Source: Malaya genurostris
Taxonomy: Eukaryota > Arthropoda > Insecta > Diptera > Culicidae
NCBI RefSeq assembly: GCF_030247185.1
Contig: NC_080572.1
Location: 228,833,435 to 228,897,434, forward strand
Length of the DNA stretch: 64,000 bases
Direction of reading: 5' to 3'
In this document: positions 1 to 10,340 of the stretch, piece by piece
Layout: every line of letters starts with the position of its first letter
Position numbering within the stretch: position 1 is the stretch's first letter
The notes under the pieces: generated by a model
The model's database searches: none
The model's input: the letters and a program-made list of their open reading frames with translations, nothing else
What the model was told of the DNA's origin: nothing
Position numbers and translations under genes: made by a program

Positions 1-288
1 GGAACAGAATCTGGACAAACTTTCCTCGCAAAATCAAATATCCATCGGTTCGAGTATTCCTCACTCTCATTTCCTACGTTACGATTCCTCATTCGTCTGG
101 CCGTATTCCAAAGAGTGCTCATTGAGGTTTCTCTTGACAAACCTTCGACAAAATGTCTCCAATAGCTACATTTTTTGGCTCGAAGTATGCTCTTGTACTT
201 GGTTTCTAAAGTCAAGAATTTTTCAAAATTCTGAGGAGTTCCTCCTCCTCGTTTTAAAAACGTCTTGAAGGCATTTTGTTTCGCGTGC
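1..288 (-). pseudogene. Non-LTR retrotransposon ORF2 fragment (endonuclease-RT linker)
   Basis: On the minus strand an open frame runs to the window edge. It contains the stretches TPQNFEKFLTLETKYKSIL, YWRHFVEGLSRETSMSTLWN and RRMRNR, the conserved linker between endonuclease and reverse transcriptase in I/R1/Jockey-type LINEs. It follows ORF1 directly, so the 3' part of ORF1 and the whole endonuclease domain are missing. The remaining ORF2 would lie left of the window. Family assignment comes from recognised motifs; the clade is not certain. Confidence 0.8.
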
Positions 289-1002
289 TTAGCATCTGAG
301 CACACATTTTTCAACATCTTTATCGCAAAGATTATCCTTATGAGGCCCTTGACATTTGATACGTTTGGACTTATTACTACAGTAAGTAGCTGTATGCCCG
401 AATTTTTTACAGTTCGTGCAATTCATAACATGCGGTACGAAAAGCCGAGCAGGAAGACGAATTTTATCGATATAGACATGGCTAGGCAACGCAGATCCGG
501 CAAATGTTACACGAAACGAATCTGAGGGACGATACGACTTTTTTCCATCGACAATAGATGCTGAGTACAATTGCTTGCACTCGAGTATCTTAACTCCCTC
601 AAGCATGGAGTTTTTAAAACGACCAACTCCATTTTTAAGTAAATCATCGGCCGTCAGACTTGCTTCAGTCACAACACCGTCAATTTCCACCTCCTTCGAT
701 GGAATGTAAACTCGATATTCAACAGAAAATAATTTACAGGTTACAATTTCGTTCGCCTGTTTCAAGTCATTGACAACAACTCGAATTTTATCTCTATTAA
801 CCTTACATATTTCTTTAACTTCAGAGAAATGTGATGTCAAATCCTTGGTAATTTGCATCAAATTTAAAATCTTTTCTTTTTTTCGAAGATAGACTATCCA
901 TGGCCAAGTGGTACCCTGTGCATAATGTTTAGCCCTCGGAGTATTTAAACTCTTACTAGTATCCGGAATCGGATTCGGATGATCTTCCATGAGATCATCC
1001 AT
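289..1002 (-). CDS. LINE ORF1 (gag-like nucleic-acid-binding protein), 3'-truncated
   Basis: 237 codons starting at ATG 1002. The N-terminal half is charged and unremarkable. Near the C terminus CTNCKKFGHTATYC is a CX2CX4HX4C zinc knuckle, preceded by PARLFVPHVMN, and a second cysteine cluster begins (CQGPHKDNLC) but is cut short. This is the layout of ORF1 proteins of I/Jockey-type LINEs, which coat the retrotransposon RNA. The frame ends VLRC-stop at the deletion junction, where ORF2 linker sequence starts within a few bases in another frame. Intact ORF1 proteins of this type are usually much longer, so this copy is defective. Confidence 0.8.
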   Translation of the reverse strand: MDDLMEDHPNPIPDTSKSLNTPRAKHYAQGTTWPWIVYLRKKEKILNLMQITKDLTSHFSEVKEICKVNRDKIRVVVNDLKQANEIVTCKLFSVEYRVYIPSKEVEIDGVVTEASLTADDLLKNGVGRFKNSMLEGVKILECKQLYSASIVDGKKSYRPSDSFRVTFAGSALPSHVYIDKIRLPARLFVPHVMNCTNCKKFGHTATYCSNKSKRIKCQGPHKDNLCDKDVEKCVLRC

Positions 1003-1702
1003 TACATTAAATTTTTTTGTAAATTAATAATACCAAAATAAAAACTTATGTTTAGTAAAATTTCAGATATAAGAAATAAAAAATAAATTAAATTAAATCT
1101 ACCTTGTAGCTGATGTCTCTGTTCCTTTATCGTGAAGAACGACGTGAAACTCTTCCAACGATTTCCAATTGGCAGTCTTCTGCTGTTTCCAATTGGCAGT
1201 CTTCTGTCGTTTACTGCTATCTCAGTTGCTCTGCCGTCGTTGTGAACACCACTGCACTTGCTGTGCTGCCTGTACCTGACCCCAGGTACAGTGCTTTTGC
1301 TCTTGGTGGCGATCAAATGCGATGCTTGCAGTGTAGCACCTCGCGATATATGCCGTCTCTTTTGATTCTACGCAGCGTACAAATTCTGGTACCTGGTAGA
1401 TCAGCACTGGGTTGCTTTAGCACCTTTGTGCCTTTGCACCCCTTCGTCTTCGCACCTTTATGCGATGGCACCTCTGTGACTCGTCACTTCTATGCTCTCG
1501 CACCTCTGTGTTTCTACACCTCTGTGCGTATGAACGGGATGGCCTTCGTTGCTAGCTTTCCAGTCGGGAAACGCCCCGAATATTGCGTTTGCTATGGGCA
1601 GTTTAACTACCTGAAGCTTAGAATTGTCTCGGTAGCAGCCGTTAACTCACGAGCCAGTACAATCGAAACACAACCTCTTCGCTTGAATGGTTTTTACTGA
1701 AT
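1003..1702 (-). promoter_or_regulatory. LINE 5' UTR and internal promoter
   Basis: The minus-strand sequence upstream of ORF1 shares about 36 of 39 bases with 34110-34148 and 38161-38199, starting exactly at ATTCAGT (base 1702). With A at +1, GGTTGT lies at +28 to +33 (bases 1675-1670), the place and consensus of a downstream promoter element. TATA-less promoters with an initiator and DPE are known for insect LINEs such as jockey, Doc and I. The UTR also holds a direct repeat of TTCCAATTGGCAGTCTTCTG (about 1163-1212) and a degenerate series of GCACCTCTGTG-like units (about 1420-1530). Confidence 0.65.
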
Positions 1703-2435
1703 CGAATACTTAGTTATGATAAATTTGATTTCGAAAACTTAAGAGTTTTTGGTTTTTCGAAAATTGGTCTAGTTTTTGAATAATTGATCAAAAACGCGAT
1801 TTTCGCATTCCACTACATTTCACCTTAAGTCCTGAACTCAAGTTGTAGATGGAAACGCATGGTATTTAGTTGTAAGGGCATTTGATATATGATTTTAGAA
1901 CTAAATACCATGCGTCTCCATCGGATGAAGACAATTTGATGGATGGCTTTACGAACGATTTATTTTTTCAAAGTCTGATATTATACCCGTGCACATTTTT
2001 TAAAAATCTGAAAAAATACACCGTAATGTACTAATAAATTATTTATTTTAGATGTAAAATCTGGATTGATACCAAAATTGTAAGTGCGATAAAAAAAATC
2101 GAAAATTTTGAATATTTTTTTTCACATGAAATATGTTTTGAAAAATTCTGAAAAAAATCAGAACGGTTTCCCATAATTCGTAAAATATTCCTGATTTTTT
2201 TCAATTTTTTTTAAGAGGTTTTTGAAAAATTAAAATAAAATGAAAATCAGAAGTACCATCCTAACTCCACCAATTTGGCAGTTAAAGGGTTGAAATTTTG
2301 GGAAAATAATCTCCAATATAAACCCTTTCAAACAGCGTATATAAATTTTTTTCTGTTTGGGGGCAGTTTTTATGTGAAAACCCGGCTACATCCTTTCATG
2401 TCTTCGTTGTTTGCGACCATGCACTTCCATTACCT
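1703..2435. other. AT-rich intergenic sequence, no gene seen
   Basis: No open frame or known repeat is recognisable except the hairpin at 1848-1922. Runs of A and T dominate. Confidence 0.6.
1848..1922. repeat. Near-perfect 24 bp inverted repeat (hairpin)
   Basis: Arms 1848-1871 and 1899-1922 are complementary at 23 of 24 positions around a 27 base loop. The arm core is CGCATGGTATTTAGTT. The size fits a pre-microRNA hairpin, or a short MITE remnant; nothing here decides between them. Confidence 0.7.
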
Positions 2436-3522
2436 TTTTGCCTTTCTCATATAGAAAGGCTATACAATCACTGTGAAAACTGACTTTTGAACCGAGGCCC
2501 GGATGGCCGAATGTCATATACCATTTGACTCAGCTCGACGAACTGAGCAAGTATCTGTGTGTGTATTTTCTCAGAGATGGTTGAACCGATTTTCACGAAC
2601 TCAGATTCAAATGGAAGGTTTTACCCATAGGTTCCAAAGATCGATATTGAATTTTATACCGATCCGACTTCCGCTTCCGGAAATACAGGGAGATATGCAC
2701 CAAAAAATGAAAAAAATGTCACAAACGAAAGTTCTTATGGTCCCATAGATTGTTATTGAATTTTATTTTTATCCGACTTCCGGTTCCGGAATTACAAGGC
2801 GAAATGTGCAAATATATGAAGAAATGCGCACTCAATTTTTTCGGTAATTTCTTAACCGATTTTTAGAAACTAAGATGTAAATAAAGGTCTTGAAATTATT
2901 AAAAAAGTCTCCAAAAAGTTGTTTAAGATCCGACTTCCGGTTCCGGTATTACAGTGCGATCAGTAAAAAATTTCAATTTCGTGAGTATTTTTCCACAAGC
3001 GATGGCGATACGAGGTGAAATGTTTTATAAAATTTACTGGTAAATTCATCTAGTTGGCAGACTTTGTTAGTTGGTGGATATATAAATCTATTTAGGGAGT
3101 ACTAATGCCCGGTTTACGCTTCCGAACGCACCTGTAATAGTAAAGAAAAGCTCCAAAAACGGAACTCACTTCGATTCTCAGCAACGGTTAAACCGATTAG
3201 GGCAATGAGTATCAAAACTTTCAAACTGTCATACAAAATGATGCAAAATAGGTGCACATCGGTACGTGCTGGTACGGAAGAAGAAGAAGAAGAAGAAAAC
3301 GCAACCACCTAGCGTGCTTTGTTAAATTTTGTATAGCATGCAGGGTTGCCACATTTAAATCTGTATTAACTTGACATAACTGTTTACAAATTGATAGGTG
3401 GTGGTAGTTTGCACCACAGAAATTTTTCGATTTTAATCAAGCTTGAAAAAGAAAATCTTGACAGAATCTTCTATTGATAAAAAACATAAGTAATATGAGA
3501 GAGGCATCATTACACCACTAGG
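2436..3522 (+). mobile_element. Family A interspersed repeat, full-length copy
   Basis: Family A is defined here by a 5' palindromic start (TTGCCTTTCTCATATAGAAAGG-like), a block reading CATATACCATTTGACTCAG, a GT-rich microsatellite, repeated phrases CTCAGAGATGG..GAACCGATTTT and GACTTCCGGTTCCGGA, and a 3' end GGCATCATTACACCACTAGG. This copy has both ends. At least ten further copies lie in the window. It has no coding capacity, so it is probably non-autonomous; its superfamily is unknown to me. Confidence 0.75.
3277..3298 (+). repeat. (GAA)n microsatellite
   Basis: About seven GAA units inside the family A copy. Confidence 0.9.
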
Positions 3523-3639
3523 TTTTTTATATTGTAAAACCGGCTATTTAAAATAAATCTCGATTATTTGTTATTTTCAATACATTTATTTGTTATTTAA
3601 ATAATAATATATTAATTAATTATTAAATTGGCTGTTGTG

Positions 3640-4876
3640 AAAGATAGTGTGAAATTTTATTCAGATCCGACTTCCGATTCCGAAATTATAGGGCAATGAT
3701 CGTCAAACCGAAACGCATCGGTATGTGCTGGTAAGGAAAAAGAAAACACCACCGCCTAGCACACAGCGTGCTTTGTTCAATTTTGTATAGCGTGCAGGGT
3801 TGCTCCATTCAAATCTATACTAGTTTGACATAACTGTTTACAAATAGAAAAGATAGCAAGAAAATTTTTGATGTAATTTAAGTTTGAAAAATAAATCGTG
3901 TCCCAATCTTCTAGTGATGTTTTTGATAATATAAGCAATATGAGAAAGGCAACATTACACCACAGCACAGTAGTTTGAACCGTCAAAAACGTGAACTTAA
4001 TTCTCTAGCTGCTAAACCGTTGATCCGATATACATAGTTTCTTTGGAGAACTCATTCACAAAAATGTACTTCGTGATTTGATCACAATAAAATATGTGCA
4101 AAGCCTACTACAATAAAAGTTCATTTCAACAACTTTTTTCCCTTAAGAGATAGAAAAACAATTTTTGAACATTTCCTACAAAGCTCTTTTTAATAAACCA
4201 AAAATAGTCGTTTTAGTAAATGTTTTTGCTAAGAAAATGGTCAAAACAACACTCTATATTTTGTTGTCTCATTCACACAATTTAAAAAAGCCACGCTACA
4301 CACTTCGTAGCTGTATATTACTTGATTTAAGCTTTCCAAAAAGTATATGTATGTGCCATTTGGTCTGCGACCCTGCTTCCTATTAGTAGTTAAAGTTAGT
4401 GTATATAAAAGTTTAAATGTTAAATAACTTTTTAGGGAAAAGGCCAAACCGTGCACATCCTTCAACAAATATATGTAATTTTATGTTTTAAGTAATTGTC
4501 TCGAACATAGTAGATACCGAAAATAATTGCGAAAAATGTTATGTACAAAAAATTGATTTTAAGTGGTTTCAAACGAAAATGCTTCATATATCCGAAACTA
4601 TATGTGTTAGACCTATAGCTTCTTCGGCAAAGTTTTTTCTCGTTAGAAGTTCTGAAACTTTGTCGAAGACATCGTTTTTCTATCTCTTAAGGGAAAAAAG
4701 TTGTTGAAATGAACTTTTATCGTAGTAGGCTTTGCACTTTTTTTATTGTGATCAAATCACGTGGTATTTTGAATTCTCCAAAGAAACTATGTATATCGGA
4801 TCAACGGTTTAGCAGCTAGAGAATTAAGTTCACGTTTTTGTCAATTCAAACCACTGTGCACAGGCGGATTATGACT
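3640..4876 (+). mobile_element. Family A 3' part, split by a foldback element
   Basis: 3640-3965 is the 3' part of a family A copy; its segment from about 3756 repeats the one from about 3308. The terminal ACACCAC..GGTGGATTA motif is interrupted at 3965 and resumes at 4859-4876 (CACAGGCGGATTATGAC). The inserted piece is the element at 3966-4858. Confidence 0.75.
3966..4858. mobile_element. Foldback element with CACAGTG-type termini and 5 bp target duplication (Transib-like, non-autonomous)
   Basis: The ends read CACAGTAGTTTGAAC (left) and its near-complement ending CCACTGTG (right). Arms of about 185 bp (to about 4157, from about 4674) are inverted copies sharing AACGTGAACTTAATTCTCTA and TTAAGAGATAGAAA. 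CACAG occurs directly outside both ends (3961-3965 and 4859-4863), a 5 bp target site duplication, and the flanking family A sequence is continuous without the element. Transib transposons are known for 5 bp duplications and CAC-starting ends. The 893 bp element encodes nothing recognisable. Confidence 0.75.
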
Positions 4877-6824
4877 AGTTTATTCCATTCAGATTTTTCT
4901 CCACACACATGGGTTTTCAAACTATTCTCTCTACCTAATTCGTTGCACTATGATAATCCGAACAATCAATGTTTCGTAAAATTAGTCAATTATGAAGATA
5001 AGATTGAAAAATGAAAAAGTCACTGTAAAATACCGTAAAAATTTCTTGCCAAGTAGGGTTTACTAGAATCTATAAACCTACTGGAACAGATAAAAGCTGC
5101 AAAAAAGGGGGTTGGATAATGTCAGAGACATAACTGGATGCAGTAAACATGAATTAAACTGGCACGTTTTCTTCACACTTCCGTATATCAGTTTGTTGAT
5201 CGTTTGGGTGAATTGTGCAAGTTTTACCTTTCACTACTAGAATTTGAAACGTTGCACCTACACTAAAGTACGGATTAGTTACATCAAACATTCTGGCACA
5301 CAATTAAATATTACGAAGTAATTTTTCTGATTCTTTATAATAAAATAATGGTGGTTCGGAGAAGAACCTTTCATAAAAGCGTTCTTGTAGGATTTCCGCC
5401 ATCTATTTCCAGGTTGACTTGTTGTCCGTGGATGTGATACTGATATGGTTGGCGTAGGTATAGCGTTATAATTTTATAGAGAAGAAAATATTAATTCACT
5501 GGATTGATCAATGATCCAATAGGCCTGTGATATGACAAGTATAAATTATTTCTACGGTTTTCTACATTGATGTTTTCAGCAAATCTGCGCTCAAAGCTGA
5601 TATTTTTAATCGATGCAATCTATCATGCAACAAATTCTTTTTAATGTGGAACACATGTTTGTTTTCTATATAGCGGTGCAAACTAGAAACTCAAGAAAAA
5701 TACACGTGGAAATGTGGTCAGGTTTTGAGCAATTACAGCTTGGTCAATTTTTTATCAATTATTAATATTATATCACCATTTGATTGAAAATATTTCTACG
5801 TATTGATTTGAATGTTCATAGCCATGTATTTTTAATTGTGTATCATTGAAATGTTGATTAATAGCTAGCAGTGTCCTATTTTGGCTGCAAAAAATCTCCG
5901 GCATACCGGATTTCCCTGCCATAGTCGACGGTTTTGAAGGAGTAAGCGATATATCAAAGGGAAAGCAGCGCTCTGATTGGTCAATCGAAGCAAAAGCAAA
6001 GCTGCTGGAAGCACGCGAATCTACAAATAGAAGCGAAATTATAGCTAACGTTTCAGTCTTATGCGTAGCTTGCTAGAGGTAGGTTGTTGTTACACAGCAA
6101 GACAAAAAGTGCCATAAACGATTTGAAGCTTTTATTGGTATGCTCTGATCTTGTGTCATGCAAGATTGGATGAAATCCCATGTTATGTCGTTTCGCCTGA
6201 GAAATTGACAACTACCCCAGGGTAAATTTTGAGTGCATAAGACCAATTTCTAATTTATATAAGATGAACTCGATTGATAATGAGAAATATTTTATCGCTT
6301 CAACCGAAATCGCAAAATGGTAGTAATGGTAGAGAAACGCTATAAAAATAATTGCTTGCATACAAAACTTGAATACAAGCTTGGTGAAGAGAAGCTTAAC
6401 TATCGATATCCGTATCGCAAGCATGTACAAACATTTTATTGTATACATTTGGGCTATTGATGTAATTTCGTCGGCTACGAAACAAATACAAATCACGATA
6501 AATAGAGTCTATATTCTGGGTTCGCGTGTTCGGTGTTGATTCCTAATAAGGATCAATCTAAGCAGACTCTTGTGCATTTGCGGAGTCAAAAGTGCGACGA
6601 TTAATTGAAAATGTCAATCATTGGAAATTTTGGTTGCTTTGTTCCACATCAACGGCTCGAACAACCCCATGGGGCTGATCCTTGTAGTTTTAATTAAATA
6701 CAGATGTAATGAACATTACAAAATCTGGCCGCACTTGCACGGCCTGAAGTCAACAAAACGCATTCAAAACAATACACATTGTGTGTATCTAGTTAAGCAA
6801 AAACCGAGATAGAATGCGAAAATT
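4877..6824. other. Unassigned AT-rich sequence
   Basis: Apart from the short repeat at 5096-5205 I see no gene, RNA or element ends. 5870-6090 is slightly more GC-rich but has no usable open frame. Confidence 0.5.
5096..5205 (+). repeat. Repeat C, also present at about 8625-8710
   Basis: TAATGTCAGAGACATAACTGG followed by CACTTCCG(T/A)ATATCA occurs here and at 8637-8710. The second copy lies in the spacer of the large inverted repeat, so C is probably part of the family D unit. Confidence 0.7.
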
Positions 6825-7060
6825 TTCAAATTAGAATCTCTAAGACTGGAAGCTTTCACTAAACTGAATATTTTCTCTTCCGATTTGCATATTTCAACAG
6901 ATAAGTAGTTCTTATAGTTCTATAGGCTGATTTTGTAGAATGTTCACTTTTCGTGGTATTTTGTTCCTTTGCAAACGACCAGCAGCTGGATGACACAATC
7001 GCTCTTGTTTGAAGCGATTCATTTTTTGTTTTCAGAAGAGCCGAATTGTGGAATTCTCTA

Positions 7061-7472
7061 CACACTTAAAAAAACTCTGTGATTTTACAACTTATTAGAT
7101 GCACATAAACGGAGCGACGCAGTTCACGCAAATTTATGTCGAAGAACATTTAATATTGTGTCTAAAACTCCATACATGAAATTCATTGAAATAAAAAAAA
7201 ATACTGAGAGCCACCGTCGCGCCTTGAACCGAGAATCATTGGATCGCAAGCACGTCTGTTAAGCGACCGGGCTACGGAAGCATACATCTGTTTCGTTGGT
7301 AAAAGGTGCATAAAAATTCAAACAGTCGCACCTGCTAGCAGAACGCAAGTTACAGTCGAAACCAGTAAAATTCAAGCTCATCTAACATTAAGTCATTACA
7401 AATAAAATTTTCATACATTTTACATCATATGAGGAATTAAGTCACCTGTAAAATTCAATTTTTTTTAGAGTG
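7061..7472. mobile_element. MITE with TA target duplication
   Basis: The ends CACACTTAAAAAAACTCTG and TTTTTTTTAGAGTG are imperfect inverted repeats flanked by TA (7059-7060, 7473-7474). Removing 412 bp plus one TA restores a continuous family D sequence. TA duplication points to a Tc1/mariner-mobilised MITE. It carries the tRNA-like segment at 7199-7276. Confidence 0.75.
7199..7276 (-). ncRNA. Degenerate tRNA-like sequence inside the MITE
   Basis: On the minus strand GCTTCCG opens and CGGTGGC closes a possible acceptor stem (6 of 7 pairs including one wobble). TAGCCCGGTCG resembles an A box and CTCGGTTCAAGG a B box. Anticodon and T stems do not pair well, so this is not a working tRNA; it may be a captured SINE head or a chance match. 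Confidence 0.3.
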
Positions 7473-7924
7473 TACGATAACAACCATTGTTCGGAGCATC
7501 TTTATCGAACGCGAGGCAGTCAAATGCTAGGTTTATTTGCACTCATTTGGTCCACTAAGCTAATCCAATTGTTCTTGATTTGTACTAAACTGATAATTTT
7601 TATCTCCAATAAGTAATCTCTATACTTCATTAGATATCATTTAGAGTTCCTAGAAGAGCTGATTTTGTAGGATGTTCCCCATCATTGTTCACTTTTCGTT
7701 GTATTTTGTTCCAATGAAAACCGACTAGCAGCTGGAAAGCACAATCGCTGTTGTTTGAAGCTAACCTGGCTCTGACACCATCCCACAACAGAACTGCTCA
7801 CAGTGCAGATTGTTTCAATACTGAAGCAATTTTGTGAAGGGATTTCTTTTTAGGTGATTTCGTTTCTAATTTGTTCACAAATGAGCTAAAAGCTCGTAAA
7901 ATAGCAACATACTTAATTTTGGTG

Positions 7925-9721
7925 TTTTGTCGTGAATACGACTTACTTTACTACGGGGTGCCTTTTCAAAATTTACCCTCTGAGAGAGTGATAAGTTTTT
8001 GATCGTGAATACCTCTTGTTGTATCTAACGAATCAACATAATTTTTGCTACATGCCATCAAAAATATGATCACAATTTTATGATAAAATATTCAGTTGTG
8101 TGACATAATCTCAAATAATTCAAAAACAAACTTTTCTGAAATGTTTGGTATGAACGAATATCAAAGAGGATAATTTATAAGGTGCGTTTGCCTTGCTCGT
8201 ATTTTTAAAGCTCATAGCTCAGTGATCTGTGAAAGGATTTATATAATCTAACTACCAATAGAATCGAAACTTTTCAACTTAAACTTGTATAGAAACAGTA
8301 TTGAAGTATTTCAATAGTACACTATTGAAAAACTGTCTCATTTGACCCATGTCAACACCAGCCAATCAGAACGCGTTCTGGGGAAGAGAACAAAATATCT
8401 GCTGCTGTACAACAAATCGTTCGAGAGTTCCACAATTTGGTCCTTCTGAAAGGCAGGAATGATTCCCGTACAGCATCCGGATAGTTTCTTTCAATGAAAT
8501 GCAAATCCGAAATGAAATAATCGAAATTGAAATTATATATGCTGCTATTTTTATAGCCGTTAGGACCGCCCATTAGTGAAAAAGCTACAAACGAAATCAG
8601 GTAAAAACAAACCCCTCAACAAAAAGGCGGGTGGGTAATGTCAGAGACATAACTGGATGTCGTGAATACGAAAACAACTGACATGTTCCTTAACACTTCC
8701 GAATATCAATTGTATGAATTATGCAAGCATTCCCCTTTTTCACATTTTTCGCAAAAACAAAGGAGGCTTCACTTGATCTCGATTACTGTGAATTTCACAC
8801 AGCGAAAAGTGCACAAATCTAATCAAACTGTTCTAGATTTGCACAAAATTGAGGATATTTGCCTTCTATTTGTGTGATGCTCTCCACCGTTGTCTTCTTT
8901 TCGTTGTTTTTTCACCAATGCAAACGACTGGCAGCTGTGACGTAATCGCTCTTGTCGGAAGCGAAACTAGCTTTGCAAACGACACACAATACATCTGCTC
9001 GCAGTGGCGATAGAATCCAAACTGATCCAATTTTTGTTAAGTGGTTTCTTTTTACGTGATTTCGTTTGTAGCCTTTTCACTAATGGGTGGTCCTAACGGC
9101 TATAAAAATGGCCGCATAAAGAATTTTAATTGAAAGAAACTATCAGAATGCTATACGGGATTCATTCATGTCTTTCAGAAGGACCAAATTGTGGAACTCA
9201 CTACGATATTAAGCACTGTTCGGAACATTTTTCTCGAACGATTTGTTGTACAGCAGAAGATATTTTGTTCTCTTCCTCAGAACGCGTTCTGATTGGTTGG
9301 TTTTGACATGGGTCAAATGAGATAGGTTTTTCAATAGTGTACTATTGAAATACTTCAATGCTGTTTCTATACAAAATTTCGATTCTATTGGTAGTTAGAT
9401 TATATAAATCCTTTCACAGATCACTGAGTTATGAGCTTTAAAAATACGAGCAAGGCAAACGAACCTTATAAATTATCCTCTTTGATACTCGTTTATACCA
9501 AACATTTCAGAAAAGTTTAATTTTGAATTATTTGAGATTATGTCACACAACTGAAATTTTTTTCATAAAATTGTGATCGTATTTCCAATGGCGTGTAGCA
9601 AAAATTATGTTGATTCGTTAGATACAACAAGAGATATTCACGATCAAAAACTTATCACTCTCTCAGAGGGTAAATTTTGAAAAGGCGCCCCATAGTAAAG
9701 TAAGTCGTATTCACGACAAAA
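7925..9721. repeat. Large inverted repeat (family D), ~680 bp arms
   Basis: Left arm 7925-8612 and right arm 9041-9721 are highly similar in inverted orientation, separated by 428 bp. The outer tips carry TTTTGTCGTGAATACGAC, itself a small palindrome. Each arm holds a TATAAAA box oriented outward (9101 on plus; about 8555 on minus), CTGATTGG (a CCAAT box in reverse) and GAACGCGTTCTG. A transcript across it would fold into a very long hairpin. I cannot name the family. Confidence 0.8.
8613..9040 (+). repeat. Spacer of the inverted repeat: repeat C plus a family D block
   Basis: 8625-8710 repeats 5096-5205. 8880-9040 contains a variant of the AAACGACNGGCAGCTG block and CAAACTGATCCAA, which reappears just beyond the right arm at 9722. 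Confidence 0.6.
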
Positions 9722-10340
9722 TTGGATCAGTTTGGATTCTACGCGAAGTAGTCGAATGCTGGTTTTATTTGCACTCATTTGATGCAAGGTTGGCACTGCG
9801 AAAAGTGCCTAAAGGAAATCCAATTATTCTAGATTTACACTAAACTGACGATTTTTATCTCCAATTTTCAGAGGAGTAGTCTCTATAGTACTTTAGATAA
9901 AATTTAGAGTTCCTAGAAGGGCTGATTTTGTAGTAGGTCCTCTCCGTTGTTAACTTTTTATTGTAATTGGTTCCTTTGAAAACGACCAGCAGCTGGATGA
10001 CGCAATCGCTCTTGTTTGAAGCAAAACTCGCACGGCGAGCTTCTCGCAGCAGAACTGTTCAATTTAATACTGAACTCAATTCTTGATACTAGAACTGGAA
10101 CTGAGCTCTTAACTTAAACTAACCGGAACAGCGCAGGCTAGAAGAAACGAAATATTTCAAACATTTCTGAAAGCTTTAATTTGGAATTTTTGTGATTATG
10201 TCCTACAACTGAAAACGTTATCATGAATTGATGATCATATTTTCAATGACATGTAGGCAATGTTATGTTGATACGTTGGATACAACAAGAGATATTTACA
10301 ATCAAAAACTATAACTCGAAAGGTAAATTTTGAAAAGGCT
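9722..10340 (+). repeat. Further family D unit
   Basis: 9722-10025 resembles 7493-7760 (GCTGATTTTGTAG; AAACGACCAGCAGCTGGA). 10150-10340 resembles the outer part of the inverted-repeat arms (AACATTTCTGAAA; GTTGGATACAACAAGAGATAT) at lower identity, so it is an older copy. Confidence 0.6.

Larger units (their letters stand above)
6825..7925 (+). repeat. Two family D repeat units, the first split by a MITE
   Basis: Family D units share GCTGATTTTGTAG, a TTCGTTGTATTTTGTTCC-like block, and AAACGACCAGCAGCTGGA followed by CAATCGCT.TTGTTTGAAGC. Copies lie at about 6825-7060 continuing at 7473, at 7493-7925, in the spacer 8735-9040, and at 9722-10340. The first unit is interrupted by the MITE at 7061-7472: CAGAAGAGCCGAATTGTGGA continues into TGTTCGGAGCATC.TTATCGAACG exactly as in the arm near 9180-9240. 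Confidence 0.65.

Noticed and set aside
1113..1700. 195-codon plus-strand frame
   Set aside because: It lies antisense to the LINE 5' UTR and follows its short repeats; no recognisable domain.
7199..7276. Functional tRNA gene
   Set aside because: Anticodon and T stems do not pair; kept only as a tRNA-like remnant.
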